Assembly: GCA_022376465.1 (NCBI GenBank)
Contig: JACDTU010000008.1
Coordinates: forward strand, 682,001-746,000
DNA length: 64,000 bases
DNA from: Cubamyces lactineus
Taxonomy: Eukaryota; Basidiomycota; Agaricomycetes; Polyporales; Polyporaceae
Direction of reading: 5' to 3'
Positions 55,103 to 64,000 of the stretch are shown piece by piece. Position numbers and translations under genes: made by a program. Numbering within the stretch: the first letter of the stretch is position 1; each line of letters begins with the position of its first letter. Below the pieces are notes generated by a model. That model worked only from the letters and a program-made list of their open reading frames with translations. It did not search any database and had not been told where the DNA came from.

Positions 55103-55454
55103 CGCATTAGGGTGTTTTGTAGTTACCGGCCCCTCACACGCTCTGACCTCAGTGCTATCCGACGATCGTGTCGATCCAGCACTGCTATACTAGCCCAAGG
55201 CCTTGTAGCATTCTGAGTGTTCTCCTCGTATTGACCTCACGATGCCACTACTAGAGCGAAGTGTACATGATGCTTCGTTGTGTGAATGAGCGGATAAGCG
55301 TCGGTAGATCCGACAGTCAGGGAGTACCGTGAATATCAATTCCCGTTGCCTGAACACGGCGGCCACAAGGACTGACGACAAGATTCAGGTCTCAAGATCG
55401 CCGACGTACAAATAGGTACGTGGACGCCGTGATACAAGCAAGAACATGCTATTG
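55103..55454. other. Convergent spacer between kinase-like gene and Swd1-like gene
   Basis: About 0.35 kb of spacer. Nothing recognised. Confidence 0.4.
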
Positions 55455-57283
55455 TCAGTCTTGTTCATCTTCCAGGATTACCTTCATCTTCCATCCCTGC
55501 ACGTCGTCGTCAGGTTCCTCCAGCGCCCACAGGACGTCTTCATCATTCTCGCTTGGCTGACGGGTCGGGTCTACGGCGCTGATTGCGCTGTCTACCGCAC
55601 CGTCTTCTATGTCGACATCTTCCTCCTCTTCCAACATTTTACGGCGGGCCATGTCAGCTTCGTCTTCCTGTAACGCGAGACCTGCTCAGTTAATTCAAAG
55701 TAAGGGCTATAACTGAAACGTACGATGTCAAATTCGTCTTCGCGTTCCTCATATTCGACATTCTCGTCGACCTCTTCGAAGCCGCCCGCGAAGGCACCCC
55801 AACGTTCCTCGGTCGGGCAGTGCCATATCAGAATGTTCCCCAGGTTCGTCACAGATGCTATCGAGGGTTTATGTGGATGCCACTGGGAAAGCAGGACGGG
55901 TGAGCGCACTGGACAATAAAGCGTGCGGTTCCTTTGTACGTACATGCACGTACGCCAACAACTCACGCCCGCCGTCAAGCGTGCTCGCTAGAAGCCCTTC
56001 TCTTGCCGTGTCCCAGATGTATATTTTGTGGGAGGCGTCGTCCGCAGCGCCTGGAACCTGATGTCATTATGACGGTAGTGCGACGAGATTGCTGAGACAA
56101 TACCTCCAGCGAGCCATTCGCCGTCAGGGCTATACGACATCGCATGCCATCCAACCTTGCTGATGGGATCGTTGAATCGGTGAGTCGGCTCGAGCTCTTG
56201 TTCTATGTACTCGTTATCCGCAGTGGGTGAAGGATATATCGGTAGATTGAACTGCCGCAGGACACGGTCCGAGGAGTTGGTGACCATTCGCCTGCGCTGA
56301 GTTATCAGTTCAGCTCAGCGGTGAAGGTTGAAAATAACGCTCAAAAGTGCTGTACCTGCCAGAAGCTACGAACTCGAGACCCCGGATGATACCAGCACCG
56401 GAGATTTTGTGCCGTGCTACCATCTAATGTGTGACACCGATCAATAAAGCAGGAACAAGAGATTCTACTCAGACTCACCGTTTTTGTGCGCGCATTGAAT
56501 ACTAAGACATAGCCCAACGATGTTCCGAGGAATACGTGCTTCCCTGAGGGCTCGAAGCGTGCAGCCGTAAACACAACTCTTGTGGACATGGTGGGTCACA
56601 GCATCACGAAACGACAAGATGGTCTCGTACCTTGACCTGCTCATCTGGCCTTCATCATCACTTTCGTCCTGGACCTCGCATAGCTCATACCGACCTCGAT
56701 ATTCCTTGCGTAGGTCGACAATATACGCCTCTCCGCTACTCAAGAGCACGAGAACAATCTTGCTGCCTTCTCTCCATCAGAATGTATGCATTTTTTCTGA
56801 GCACGAACACGAACCAATTCTTCGGATGGAACGAAGCAGATACCACGGGCACGTCGAAACGAATGGTAGCTTGCCGGCGAGGAGGGTCGGTGTCGGAAGC
56901 GAGGTCCCATATGATAACGTTCCAGTCTTTTGACGACGTCAACACATAACGAGAGTTCTGAGACCAGCTATGCAGCGTTCAGCACTGTCTGGAGCCGTAC
57001 GTATGGTCCACGTACTCAATACTGGTAATCCCTTTGACGTGACCTTCCAGCCACCGCACTTGGCCGCGAGTGGCCAGATCCCAGATGACACCAAGTCCGT
57101 CTTGCCGTCCAGCCGCAATCAGCTTTCCAGATGGGTCAAAGCGTGCAATAGTAGCGTAGGACTCTAAGGAAGTCTGTATGGCTGTCGGATATGGCGAGGT
57201 GAAAAGATCTGAGAGGTGGTATTCAGCCACAGCACTAAGCGAGCAAGCAGATGAGGCGACCAACTTGCGACGGTTCGATTCAT
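55455..57283 (-). CDS. COMPASS subunit Swd1/RbBP5-like (WD40)
   Basis: WD40 subunit of the Set1/COMPASS histone H3K4 methyltransferase. Exons in coding order are 57283-57265, 57208-57012, 56957-56815, 56762-56631, 56578-56479, 56423-56356, 56291-56104, 56050-55944, 55882-55724 and 55667-55455 (441 residues). The model starts MNRTVANLFTSPYPTAIQTS, then FDPSGKLIAAGRQDGLGVIW. Family markers are YVLTSSKDWNVIIWDLASDT, SSGEAYIVDLRKEYRGRYEL and ARFEPSGKHVFLGTSLGYVL. GAGIIRGLEFVASGR, SSDRVLRQFNLPIYPSPTAD and HWHPHKPSIASVTNLGNILI follow. The acidic tail (EEEEDVDIEDGAVD) resembles the segment that contacts Ash2 and Set1. The junction of exons 2 and 3 is ambiguous. The 54-base intron used gives a slightly short blade, and a 33-base alternative (57001-56969) keeps WSQN. 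Confidence 0.9.
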
Positions 57284-57521
57284 GGTGATCACTTCTTCGT
57301 ATGTGTCACCGTTGGTGAGCGTGTACGCGAACTAAAATCGACCTAGAGAGCTGCTAATTGCGGGGACTAGACTTGGTGGAGGGAGAGCGTCAAGCGTCAA
57401 GCGGGCGCACTCAGAGACGCCCACAGTGAGACGCGTCCGGCATCAAACGCGTGCTTGCATCCGCGATCGCGTGAATCGCGTCCTGCTATCCGCCACAATC
57501 CTCCGAGGCTCCGACAACGCT
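57284..57521. promoter_or_regulatory. Short divergent promoter, Swd1-like / TTI2
   Basis: Only 238 bases separate the two start codons, so the pair almost certainly shares a bidirectional promoter. Both products act in nuclear or chromatin pathways. Confidence 0.55.
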
Positions 57522-59166
57522 ATGGCAGGAACCAGTGGGACCAGCTTTGTATCCCCAAGCGAACTTCGCATACCAAACGAATTCGTCAAGTACGAGGACG
57601 TTGTCGAGGCAGAGACCATCGTCCGCCTTGAGCAGTGGAAGCAGCGTGCATGTGAGGTTCTCTCCGCTCTGCGCGACCAGGTCTATGCACGGGAGTCCAT
57701 CCCACCCAAGGAAAAAGCAGCGCTCGTGTACTACACTGCGGCGTTTGACGGAGACGGGCCGTGGATATTAGACTCTAGCCGGAAATCCGCACAAGGTGAG
57801 CCGGAGTACACTCTATATCCAGACCTGCATCGCGCTGACCTGCGGACAGAGGTACTCTCGTCATTTGAGAAACCTGGCGTCGAACTGTTGGAAGGCCTCC
57901 TACGTGACTTCGTTAAACCCATCTTCCTCTCTAACCCTCATCCACACATCAACGCGGATACTGGTCGCAAACTACCCCGCACAGCTGGGGGCCCACTCGG
58001 CAATTTGGACTATTTCGAGGGGCAGGAATGGAAATCCCACCCAGGACTCTACAATGTTCTCTCATGGTGTCTTCGGCAAGTTGACGTATGTATGTTCGAG
58101 GGAACGTAATGCTTCTGTTTCGCGCTTACCCTCGTGTCTAGGATCGTGCTGTGGAACGGTTCTGGCACCTGTTCGTCCCACCCATTATGACGCATCTTGA
58201 CGACTACCAAGCACCATACAAATTGCAAGGCGTGTGTTTGACTTCCCAGCTCCTGCAACGCGCCCCTCCGGAGCTCTTGCGTCGGACGGGAATGGACGTT
58301 CTGCTTTCCGCTGTGAGCACGGCATTGTCAGCTTCGGCCGACGTCGTACTGACTTTGACTTAGTCCCTAAAGACTTGCTTGAATTTCCTACACGAGCAAG
58401 AGACACCCGACCTGATTCGAGCTTCTGTCTCCGCCCAACTCCGGCTGATCGACGTCACCACAGCTGCAGGCTCGGCTATGCGGTTTGACCAGCTGTGCTC
58501 TCTGCTAGGAGAGAGCATCATTGGCAACATCTGGATCTATGCATCACGCGAACCCGAAGCACTAAAGGCTTCAGTGGACTGCATACCGGACATTGTCAAG
58601 ACATTAGGCATCGGCGCAGCGCGCTATCTCAAGGTTTGCTTCTACGCTATTTAAACCGTTTACTCCCGGCCTGAGCACCGCGATTCCAGGCGTTGATCCC
58701 ACAACTGGTTTTTCCGCTTATACCTGCTCCGGAGAACGATGCTTCCGCATCGTATAAGTTGTCGTCGATTTGCGCATTGTACGCAGTGATACAGAATTGC
58801 GAACCGAGGATCTACAAGTGGAGGAGTACAATCCTCGAGGCCCTTCTGAAGTGCTGGGTGGATATCGCGGATAGCGGTGTGGACGACACAGGTAGGTCGC
58901 GTAGTATTGTCGTCAGGTGAACGTGATTGACTCGATCGTCTCGCTCAGAGACGCGTGCGCTCAAGGATGAGCTGCGTGCCGTTTGTATAGCGTTGACACG
59001 AGCTTGCCGCGACTCTGCTCCCCAGATAACTGTGCGTATTCTGTCCTGTCCGACGCATTGATAGCAACTCAGCCTACCCCAGGTTGAGCTCAAGGCCATA
59101 CAATCGCTAGATAATAACCTGTTTGGACCCCTATTGGTAGATTCGCTGGAGTGCGAGCACGCATAA
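57522..59166 (+). CDS. TELO2-interacting protein 2 (TTI2)-like
   Basis: Helical-repeat subunit of the TTT (Tel2-Tti1-Tti2) co-chaperone that matures PIKK kinases such as TOR, ATM and ATR. Exons 57522-58085, 58142-58312, 58364-58633, 58690-58891, 58949-59031 and 59083-59166 encode 457 residues, all phases consistent. Family-like segments are WKSHPGLYNVLSWCLRQVD, FWHLFVPPIMTHLDDYQAPY, KLQGVCLTSQLLQRAPPELL, RTGMDVLLSA, LHEQETPDLIRASVSAQLRL, LIPQLVFPLIPAPENDASAS, LSSICALYAVIQNCEPRIYK and WRSTILEALLKCWVDI. No ATG lies upstream in frame although the frame stays open to about 57,426. The helical pattern and these motifs make the call likely, though it rests on recognition of a divergent family. Confidence 0.74.
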
Positions 59167-60398
59167 TGTGAGCCCTGATGTATCCTCATGGACCGTCACC
59201 GCTCGGAGCCCTGTCCCGACATATGTTGTCAGAGGATAGGCTTTGGCACTTCTCAGGCTTTGCGCTACGAAAGTGCCGTTACCATGCTGTCCCGTCTCTG
59301 ACACAGGCTACGTCGATGGATTTGCAAGTTCAATGAGGCGCATTACTCCTGTCCTACCGGACTTTGCGTCAGGCGTGCATGCTGATAGTATCCCCTTGCC
59401 GAGATACCGGGCTTGTTTAACTCCTTGCTATCGATATTCATATAGTTCTCACTTAAAGCAGGCATAGGGCTGTACCGTACCTACGCGCTGCCATACCCGG
59501 CCACAGCAAGTCATCAGTATCTCCGTGTTAAGCTCGTGGGTCGTGCTAGCTGAGATCTACGCGCCGTGCTGGTCTATTGCGAACTGTAAACTCCTCGCAC
59601 GCCTTTTTGAGCAGTAGCCGGTCTATGTGGATAAGAGGAAATTCAGTACTCGGAGTTGCAGATATATAAACATCACTGCGGCAAGTTGCACCGGCCAGAG
59701 ATTGCGTGTTTGGAATAGTTCACGCTCACGCTTCATGGCACGCATATTGCACGACCCCATACCGTATATTGGAAGTAAACTGGCTACTGTACATGGGGCG
59801 ACGAACAACACACCGATCAACGCCCGACGATCTCCTGCAGCTTCGCCTACATCGCCACTCCGCGTGCTTTCCCCAGGGAGACATCGTGTCGCCAAGATCA
59901 ACACTGTCGCGTCTTCACAGGCGATGACGCCTCATGCTTCATTTCAATCCGATGAATACCTTCACACTTCTTGACCTACGCATCAGTGAGCAGCCAACAC
60001 AAGCAACGTCCTTACCGTGGAACACGCGAAGGTGTTTAAGACATTCCCTTTTGCGTCGACTTCTGGGCAGCCATTGGACGCCCGCCTTCCCATCTTTCAC
60101 CAGATGCCTTGCGCTTGCAAACATTCAATGTAGAACAGCGAACAGTACAAGACATTGGAGGCGGTACGGAAACGGAACTTGACACTTGGGGTTTTGTGCT
60201 ATTGGATGGGAACGTAGTCCAGACGGGGAAAGGAACAACTTGAGGAAAGGTAAATCTTGCGGGAAAAGAGACCGCTGCGCTGCCCTTCCGACTTGACATC
60301 CTTGGCTTGCCCTAGGCTTCTACGGTAGACAACTCATCCCGAGAAATCAAAGCAGAGCCGCAACGATGAGACACTCAGACAGTCAACGCACGGTTGCT
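59167..60398. other. 1.2 kb convergent gene-free region
   Basis: Lies between the 3' ends of TTI2 and the RRM gene. No ORF here shows domains or plausible splicing, and no inverted repeats were noticed. Confidence 0.4.
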
Positions 60399-61496
60399 TC
60401 ACCAACGAGAATCGCCGTTGCCATTGGCGGCAGGCAGCGCACTCGACGACGGCGCGTCATAATCCCGGCGGGGGCTGCTGCCCCGAGGAGGGCTCCTCGA
60501 GTAGCTCCGCCGTCTCCTGTACTCGGGTGAGTATCGGGAGCGGGGAGGTGGGCTGCGACGGTCACGCCAGTCCCTGCTGTCCCTGCCATAATAGTCACGA
60601 TCACGGTCGTCCCGGTCGTAGCGGCTGCTCCTGTACGGGTCACGGTCCCGACGGTCCCTGTCATCGTAACGATCGTAGCGATCGTCGCGGCCAGAATAGA
60701 TCTCACGTCCACGACGACGCCGGTGCCCCATGTACTCGCCCGGGGTGGGCGCATGGGGGCGGTCAGTGACCGAGTAATCCACACGAATCCGACGGCCGTT
60801 CAACTCCTGCAGGCGATGTGAGAAGCACGCCAGTAAGGGAGATATATGCACTCACAACACCGTTGAGCTCTTTAATGCACCGACCGGCCTCCTCAACGGT
60901 AGACATGGTAATGAAGCCAAAGCCACGAGAGCGGTCAGACTATATCACGGTCAGCACTTACTTATATACTGAGCAGATGATGGACATACCCTCTGGTCAT
61001 AGACAATAACGACCTTCTCCACATGTCCAAAGCGACTGAACTCGTCGTCCAAATCACGCTCAGTGGTACGGATGCTCAATCCAAATACCCCCAACACGTT
61101 GGAGGGATTGGGCGCCTGCTTCGCCTGGTTAGTATGATCCGAGTACAGTGGCCACAAACAAGACTAACAATGGGCGCATGGGGAGGGCGGCGCGGGGGTG
61201 GCGACCTGCGGTAGCTGGATGACCGAACGGGACTCCTTGAACGAGAGCGAGAACGGCCCCTTGGGGGAGGCATATCACGGTCCCTGGAGTCGGGGGCGGG
61301 TGCTGCGGCAGGCGGCGCCGGGTCGGTGCTGTACGCCTCGTTGTAGGGGTCAGCAGCAGGAGCGGAGTCGGCGTACTACGTATAAGCACACAAGTGGACA
61401 GGTCAGCGATACTCTCGTAGGGAGTAAAGGAGCGACGGCGCCCCCGTCGAGTACGACGTGGCGGGGACGCGACGCGCGGATAGGGCGACTCACCAT
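60399..61496 (-). CDS. RRM splicing-factor-like protein with RS-type tail (Tra2/SR-like)
   Basis: RNA-binding protein with one RRM between basic/Ser-rich flanks, the layout of transformer-2-type SR proteins that act on splicing. Exons in coding order are 61496-61494, 61375-61169, 61124-60990, 60939-60856 and 60806-60399 (278 residues). The first coding exon is the ATG alone (CACCATG then gtgagt). Residues 2-69 carry an acidic/Ala start and [20 protein letters not shown]. The RRM (about 77-155) has LGVFGLS for RNP2 and SRGFGFITM for RNP1, with [12 protein letters not shown] between. The C-terminal tail is rich in RD/RY/RS repeats ([17 protein letters not shown] type). It is divergent from eL18, with only 184 bases between the start codons. 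Confidence 0.86.
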
Positions 61497-61680
61497 GGTG
61501 GTTGAACTTAGCAAGCGGTTTGCGCTTGTTTGTTCCACGCGAGTTGCGCATTTCGGAGTCCGCGAATGGGCGTCAAACCTTATTTGGGGGTCATGTACAG
61601 TTTTCAGCCACCGCGTGCCGCCGCGCGCCAGTACTGTGTATTGCAGACGACCCCGAACCGCAAATCCCGGCAAGAGCAAG
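61497..61680. promoter_or_regulatory. Very short divergent promoter, RRM protein / eL18
   Basis: 184 bases between two start codons, each in a single-codon exon. A bidirectional promoter driving a splicing factor and a ribosomal protein is the simplest reading. Confidence 0.6.
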
Positions 61681-62475
61681 ATGGTGAGCTCGCTATGCTA
61701 CTCGACGTCCTCAAACTTCACCTGAACGCTGCTTGTTGTCTAGGGTATCGACATCAAAAAGCACCACGTCAAGAAGGGCAACCGTACCGCCCCCAAGAGC
61801 GAGGATCCGTACTTGCTCTTGCTGGTCAAGGTTTGTGCAAGAGTACGACTGTGATCTTCTGTCAGAGACTCAAGAGATGTGTCCCTCTAGCTCTACCGTT
61901 TCCTCGCCAGGCGCACGGACTCTGCGTTCAACAAGGTCATATTCGTTTGGTTGGTGATTGAGGACACAGGTGAACTTAACTTTTTCGGTCATCTAGGCGA
62001 TCCTCCACCGCCTGTTCCTCTCAAAGATCAACCGTCCTCCCATTTCCCTCTCCCGGATTGTGAAGGAGACTGCGAACGCAACCGACCGTGACTCCAAGAT
62101 CATCGTCACCGTCGGCACTGTGACCGATGATGTTCGCCTTTTGGAGGTGCCCAAGCTCACTGTCGCCGCCCTCCGCTTCACCCAGTCCGCCAAGGAGCGT
62201 ATCTTGAAGGCTGGTGGCGAGGTCCTGACCCTTGACCAGCTCGCGCTTCGCGCCCCCACTGGTTCGAACACCATCTTGCTCCGTGGTAAGAGGAACACCC
62301 GTGAGGCCGTCAAGCACTTCGGCATGGGTCCCCACAAGCACAAGAAGCCCTACACGATCTCGAAGGGCCGCAAGGTTCGTTCCGCACATGCTCGGCTGAC
62401 GAGTATATGTCTAACCGTACACTACAGTTCGAGCGTGCTCGTGGTCGCCGAAAGTCCCGTGGCTTCAAGGTATAA
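61681..62475 (+). CDS. RPL18: Large ribosomal subunit protein eL18
   Basis: Cytosolic 60S protein of 186 residues. Exons are 61681-61683, 61744-61830, 61891-61935, 61997-62374 and 62428-62475. The first coding exon is the ATG only; exon 2 continues [20 protein letters not shown], the exact eL18 start. Further family segments are [80 protein letters not shown] and [16 protein letters not shown]. It ends [15 protein letters not shown]. Four introns of 53-61 bases are all GT-AG. Codon choice is C-ending and biased, as expected for a highly expressed gene. Confidence 0.97.
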
Positions 62476-63555
62476 GCTACCCGTCCCAAAATCGACGCAC
62501 AGTCGGTGGTATGCAGCGGCAGCAGCAGAGAACAGACGACGCATTCTGTTCTATTTGGGGGGATGGCTGGCGGTATCATCTTCCCTGCATGCGAAACGGG
62601 TCGCCTCTCTCACGATTGTTATGTTATACTCGCATCATCATCATCTTTGTATGGCCCTTGTACGGTTTACCATGCTTTCTATCGCCTATGCACCCCCAAC
62701 CTCATTCCGAGTCCGATCATTATCCTGCGTCAACGATCAGCACTCTCGACTTGCAAAGGAATTACAGTGCGCAGTGGTCATTGCTCATCTCTCGTAAGCG
62801 TGGCGCGTGCGGCGCGCAGCTGAGCTCGCGATTGATATCAATGAAATCTCCTTCGTTCTGAACTGGCCCTAGGCATCTGCCTCCGTGTTGCCGGAATTTA
62901 GGTCAATGCTTTGTGTACATAATGCTCGTGATAGGATGGTGTAACGCCTTTTGTTGGCTCACGCGTGTTCACTGTTCACCGGCAACAACCTCAGTACGGA
63001 TTGGCCCACGCTGTCACCAACGCACCTCGGCGATTCATGACTGCACTGCATGTGAGTTGCCCATGTCCTATGCGAGCGTCGTATGTAATCCGCAAGCCTC
63101 TCACGTGCTAATAGCACCAAAATCCGAATTCGAATGGGCCAGACGAAGCACTGCGTGTCATGAAGAAAGCGTCAGCCTGAGCGAACGTGGCAACCACTGA
63201 CTGACGTTCAGATATCCTCCGCCTGCACCGCAGCACTGCATGCCATAGAGCGAATGCCGAGCAGCTTGCGTCCACGTCCGGCAAATGCGTCATTCGGAGA
63301 TAGCAGTCGCTGCAGGTCACGGTACAGTATCCCTACCGTGAGCCTGATCGCCCTCAGTTGCCATTCCTATACTTACCGCGCTCTAGGGATTCCAGGAATT
63401 CCGATTTGCGGTAGTCATACAGCTAACAGCATCTCCGCTACTCCTTCGGAGATTCATGTGGGTCCCCTTCGCGGCGTCGCCGGAAGGTGGTGTACACCGT
63501 TTATCCCGTCGCCGTCCTCTGAGTTCTTTCAGTGGTAGCAAAGTTGTTCGTAGCG
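62476..63555. other. Intergenic region between eL18 and the aldo/keto reductase
   Basis: About 1.1 kb without a supportable gene. T-rich 3' flank of eL18 lies to the left. The right end leads into the TATA box at 63556. Confidence 0.4.
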
Positions 63556-63561
63556 TATAAA
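63556..63561 (+). promoter_or_regulatory. TATA box of the aldo/keto reductase gene
   Basis: TATAAA lies 117 bases before the ATG at 63673. The leader between them has a CAAGCAA/CAACCA short repeat (63,607-63,646) typical of C/A-rich fungal 5' UTRs. Confidence 0.7.
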
Positions 63562-63672
63562 GGGACGCGGTCGATTCGCCATGGTGATAGCAAACACCCC
63601 TCTGCAATCACAAGCAACCAACCACAAGCAATCAACCACAAGCACGCTTTAATCCTCTAGTATTCAGACAAC

Positions 63673-64000
63673 ATGGTCACAACCACTACACTCGGCGGTA
63701 CGGCTTCGAACGTCGTCGTCGCAAAGGTCATCGTAAGTCCTTCGTCAGAATTCGCGTTGGACCGGACGTTGACGCAGCATACAGCATGGCCTCATGTCCA
63801 TGACGTGAGTGAACGTGACGCGCGAGTGTACCGTGAATAGTCAATGACAGACGTACGCAGTTGGGTACCCAACCCCGTGCCTGACGAACAAGCATTCGCC
63901 GCAATCAAGGCGGGCGTCGACGCTCTCCCTCCGGGTGTTAAAATGGTTCTGAACAGCGGTAAGTCGTGCCAATTCTCCCTGACGGTCTTGAAGGTCACTC
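63673..64000 (+). CDS. Aldo/keto reductase, pyridoxal-reductase-like (5' part, cut by window end)
   Basis: N-terminal part of an NADPH-dependent aldo/keto reductase. Exons 63673-63732, 63785-63804 and 63861-63958, then an intron starting GTAAGT that runs out of the window. The visible protein is MVTTTTLGGTASNVVVAKVI, HGLMSMT (exon 2, 20 bases), then WVPNPVPDEQAFAAIKAGVD and ALPPGVKMVLNSG. The pattern HGLM.MTW.P.PV.DEQAF..IKAG matches fungal pyridoxal/pyridoxine reductases in the vitamin B6 salvage branch, where the next residues (E/Y) would begin the catalytic tetrad. The catalytic Tyr, Lys and His are beyond the window, so function is inferred from the start only. Confidence 0.8.

Overview
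The window is nuclear DNA of a filamentous basidiomycete, most likely an Agaricomycete and possibly a polypore. Genes are intron-dense with introns of about 45-80 bases, GT-AG borders and CTAAC/CTGAC-like branch sites. Spacing is tight and GC is high in coding DNA. The gene set (nuclear cap-binding large subunit, COMPASS WD40 subunit, TTI2, eS25, uL2, eL18, several Pho85-type cyclins, and a protein kinase-like family common in mushrooms) is typical fungal housekeeping. Exon models were assembled by hand from splice signals, reading-frame phase and family conservation. Nothing here was checked against a database or transcripts.

Layout. 1-4,786: 5' part of a mitochondrial carrier (-), divergent from a 19-exon prolyl oligopeptidase (+). 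5.5-13.0 kb: a tandem segmental duplication of an FAD-dependent monooxygenase gene with its upstream DNA. 13.3-21.2 kb: mitochondrial IF-3 (+), a large single-exon PPR-like protein (-), and the cap-binding complex large subunit (+). 22.7-27.0 kb: a UAA-family nucleotide-sugar transporter (-) and a PCL-type cyclin (-). 27.0-30.35 kb: a 3.3 kb gene-poor stretch holding a MITE-like element flanked by TA. 30.3-39.7 kb: an SSXT-domain protein with Gln/Gly/Met repeats, an SH3 protein, ribosomal protein eS25, and a second cyclin (all +). 40.0-43.7 kb: an FGGY sugar kinase and ribosomal protein uL2 (both -). 44.35-46.57 kb: glucosidase II beta subunit (+).

46.6-48.8 kb is an AT-richer block carrying a TATA box and a first coding exon, spliced into GC-rich exons of an unrecognised gene. 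49.3-55.1 kb: a Pho80-like cyclin (+), a small unrecognised helical protein (-), a second MITE-like element, and a kinase-like gene (+). 55.4-62.5 kb: two divergent pairs, Swd1/RbBP5-like (-) with TTI2 (+), and an RRM/RS splicing-factor-like gene (-) with eL18 (+). 63.67-64.0 kb: the 5' part of an aldo/keto reductase cut by the window end.

Common threads: gene expression (cap-binding complex, COMPASS, SSXT/SWI-SNF-type factor, RRM factor, three ribosomal proteins), mitochondrial function (carrier, IF-3, PPR-like protein), ER glycoprotein quality control, and Pho85-type cyclins (three genes within 26 kb). No rRNA, tRNA, CRISPR array or complete autonomous transposon was found. The most notable structures are the monooxygenase tandem duplication, the two MITE-like inverted-repeat elements, the compositionally chimeric gene at 47.6-48.8 kb, and three genes whose first coding exon is only the ATG.
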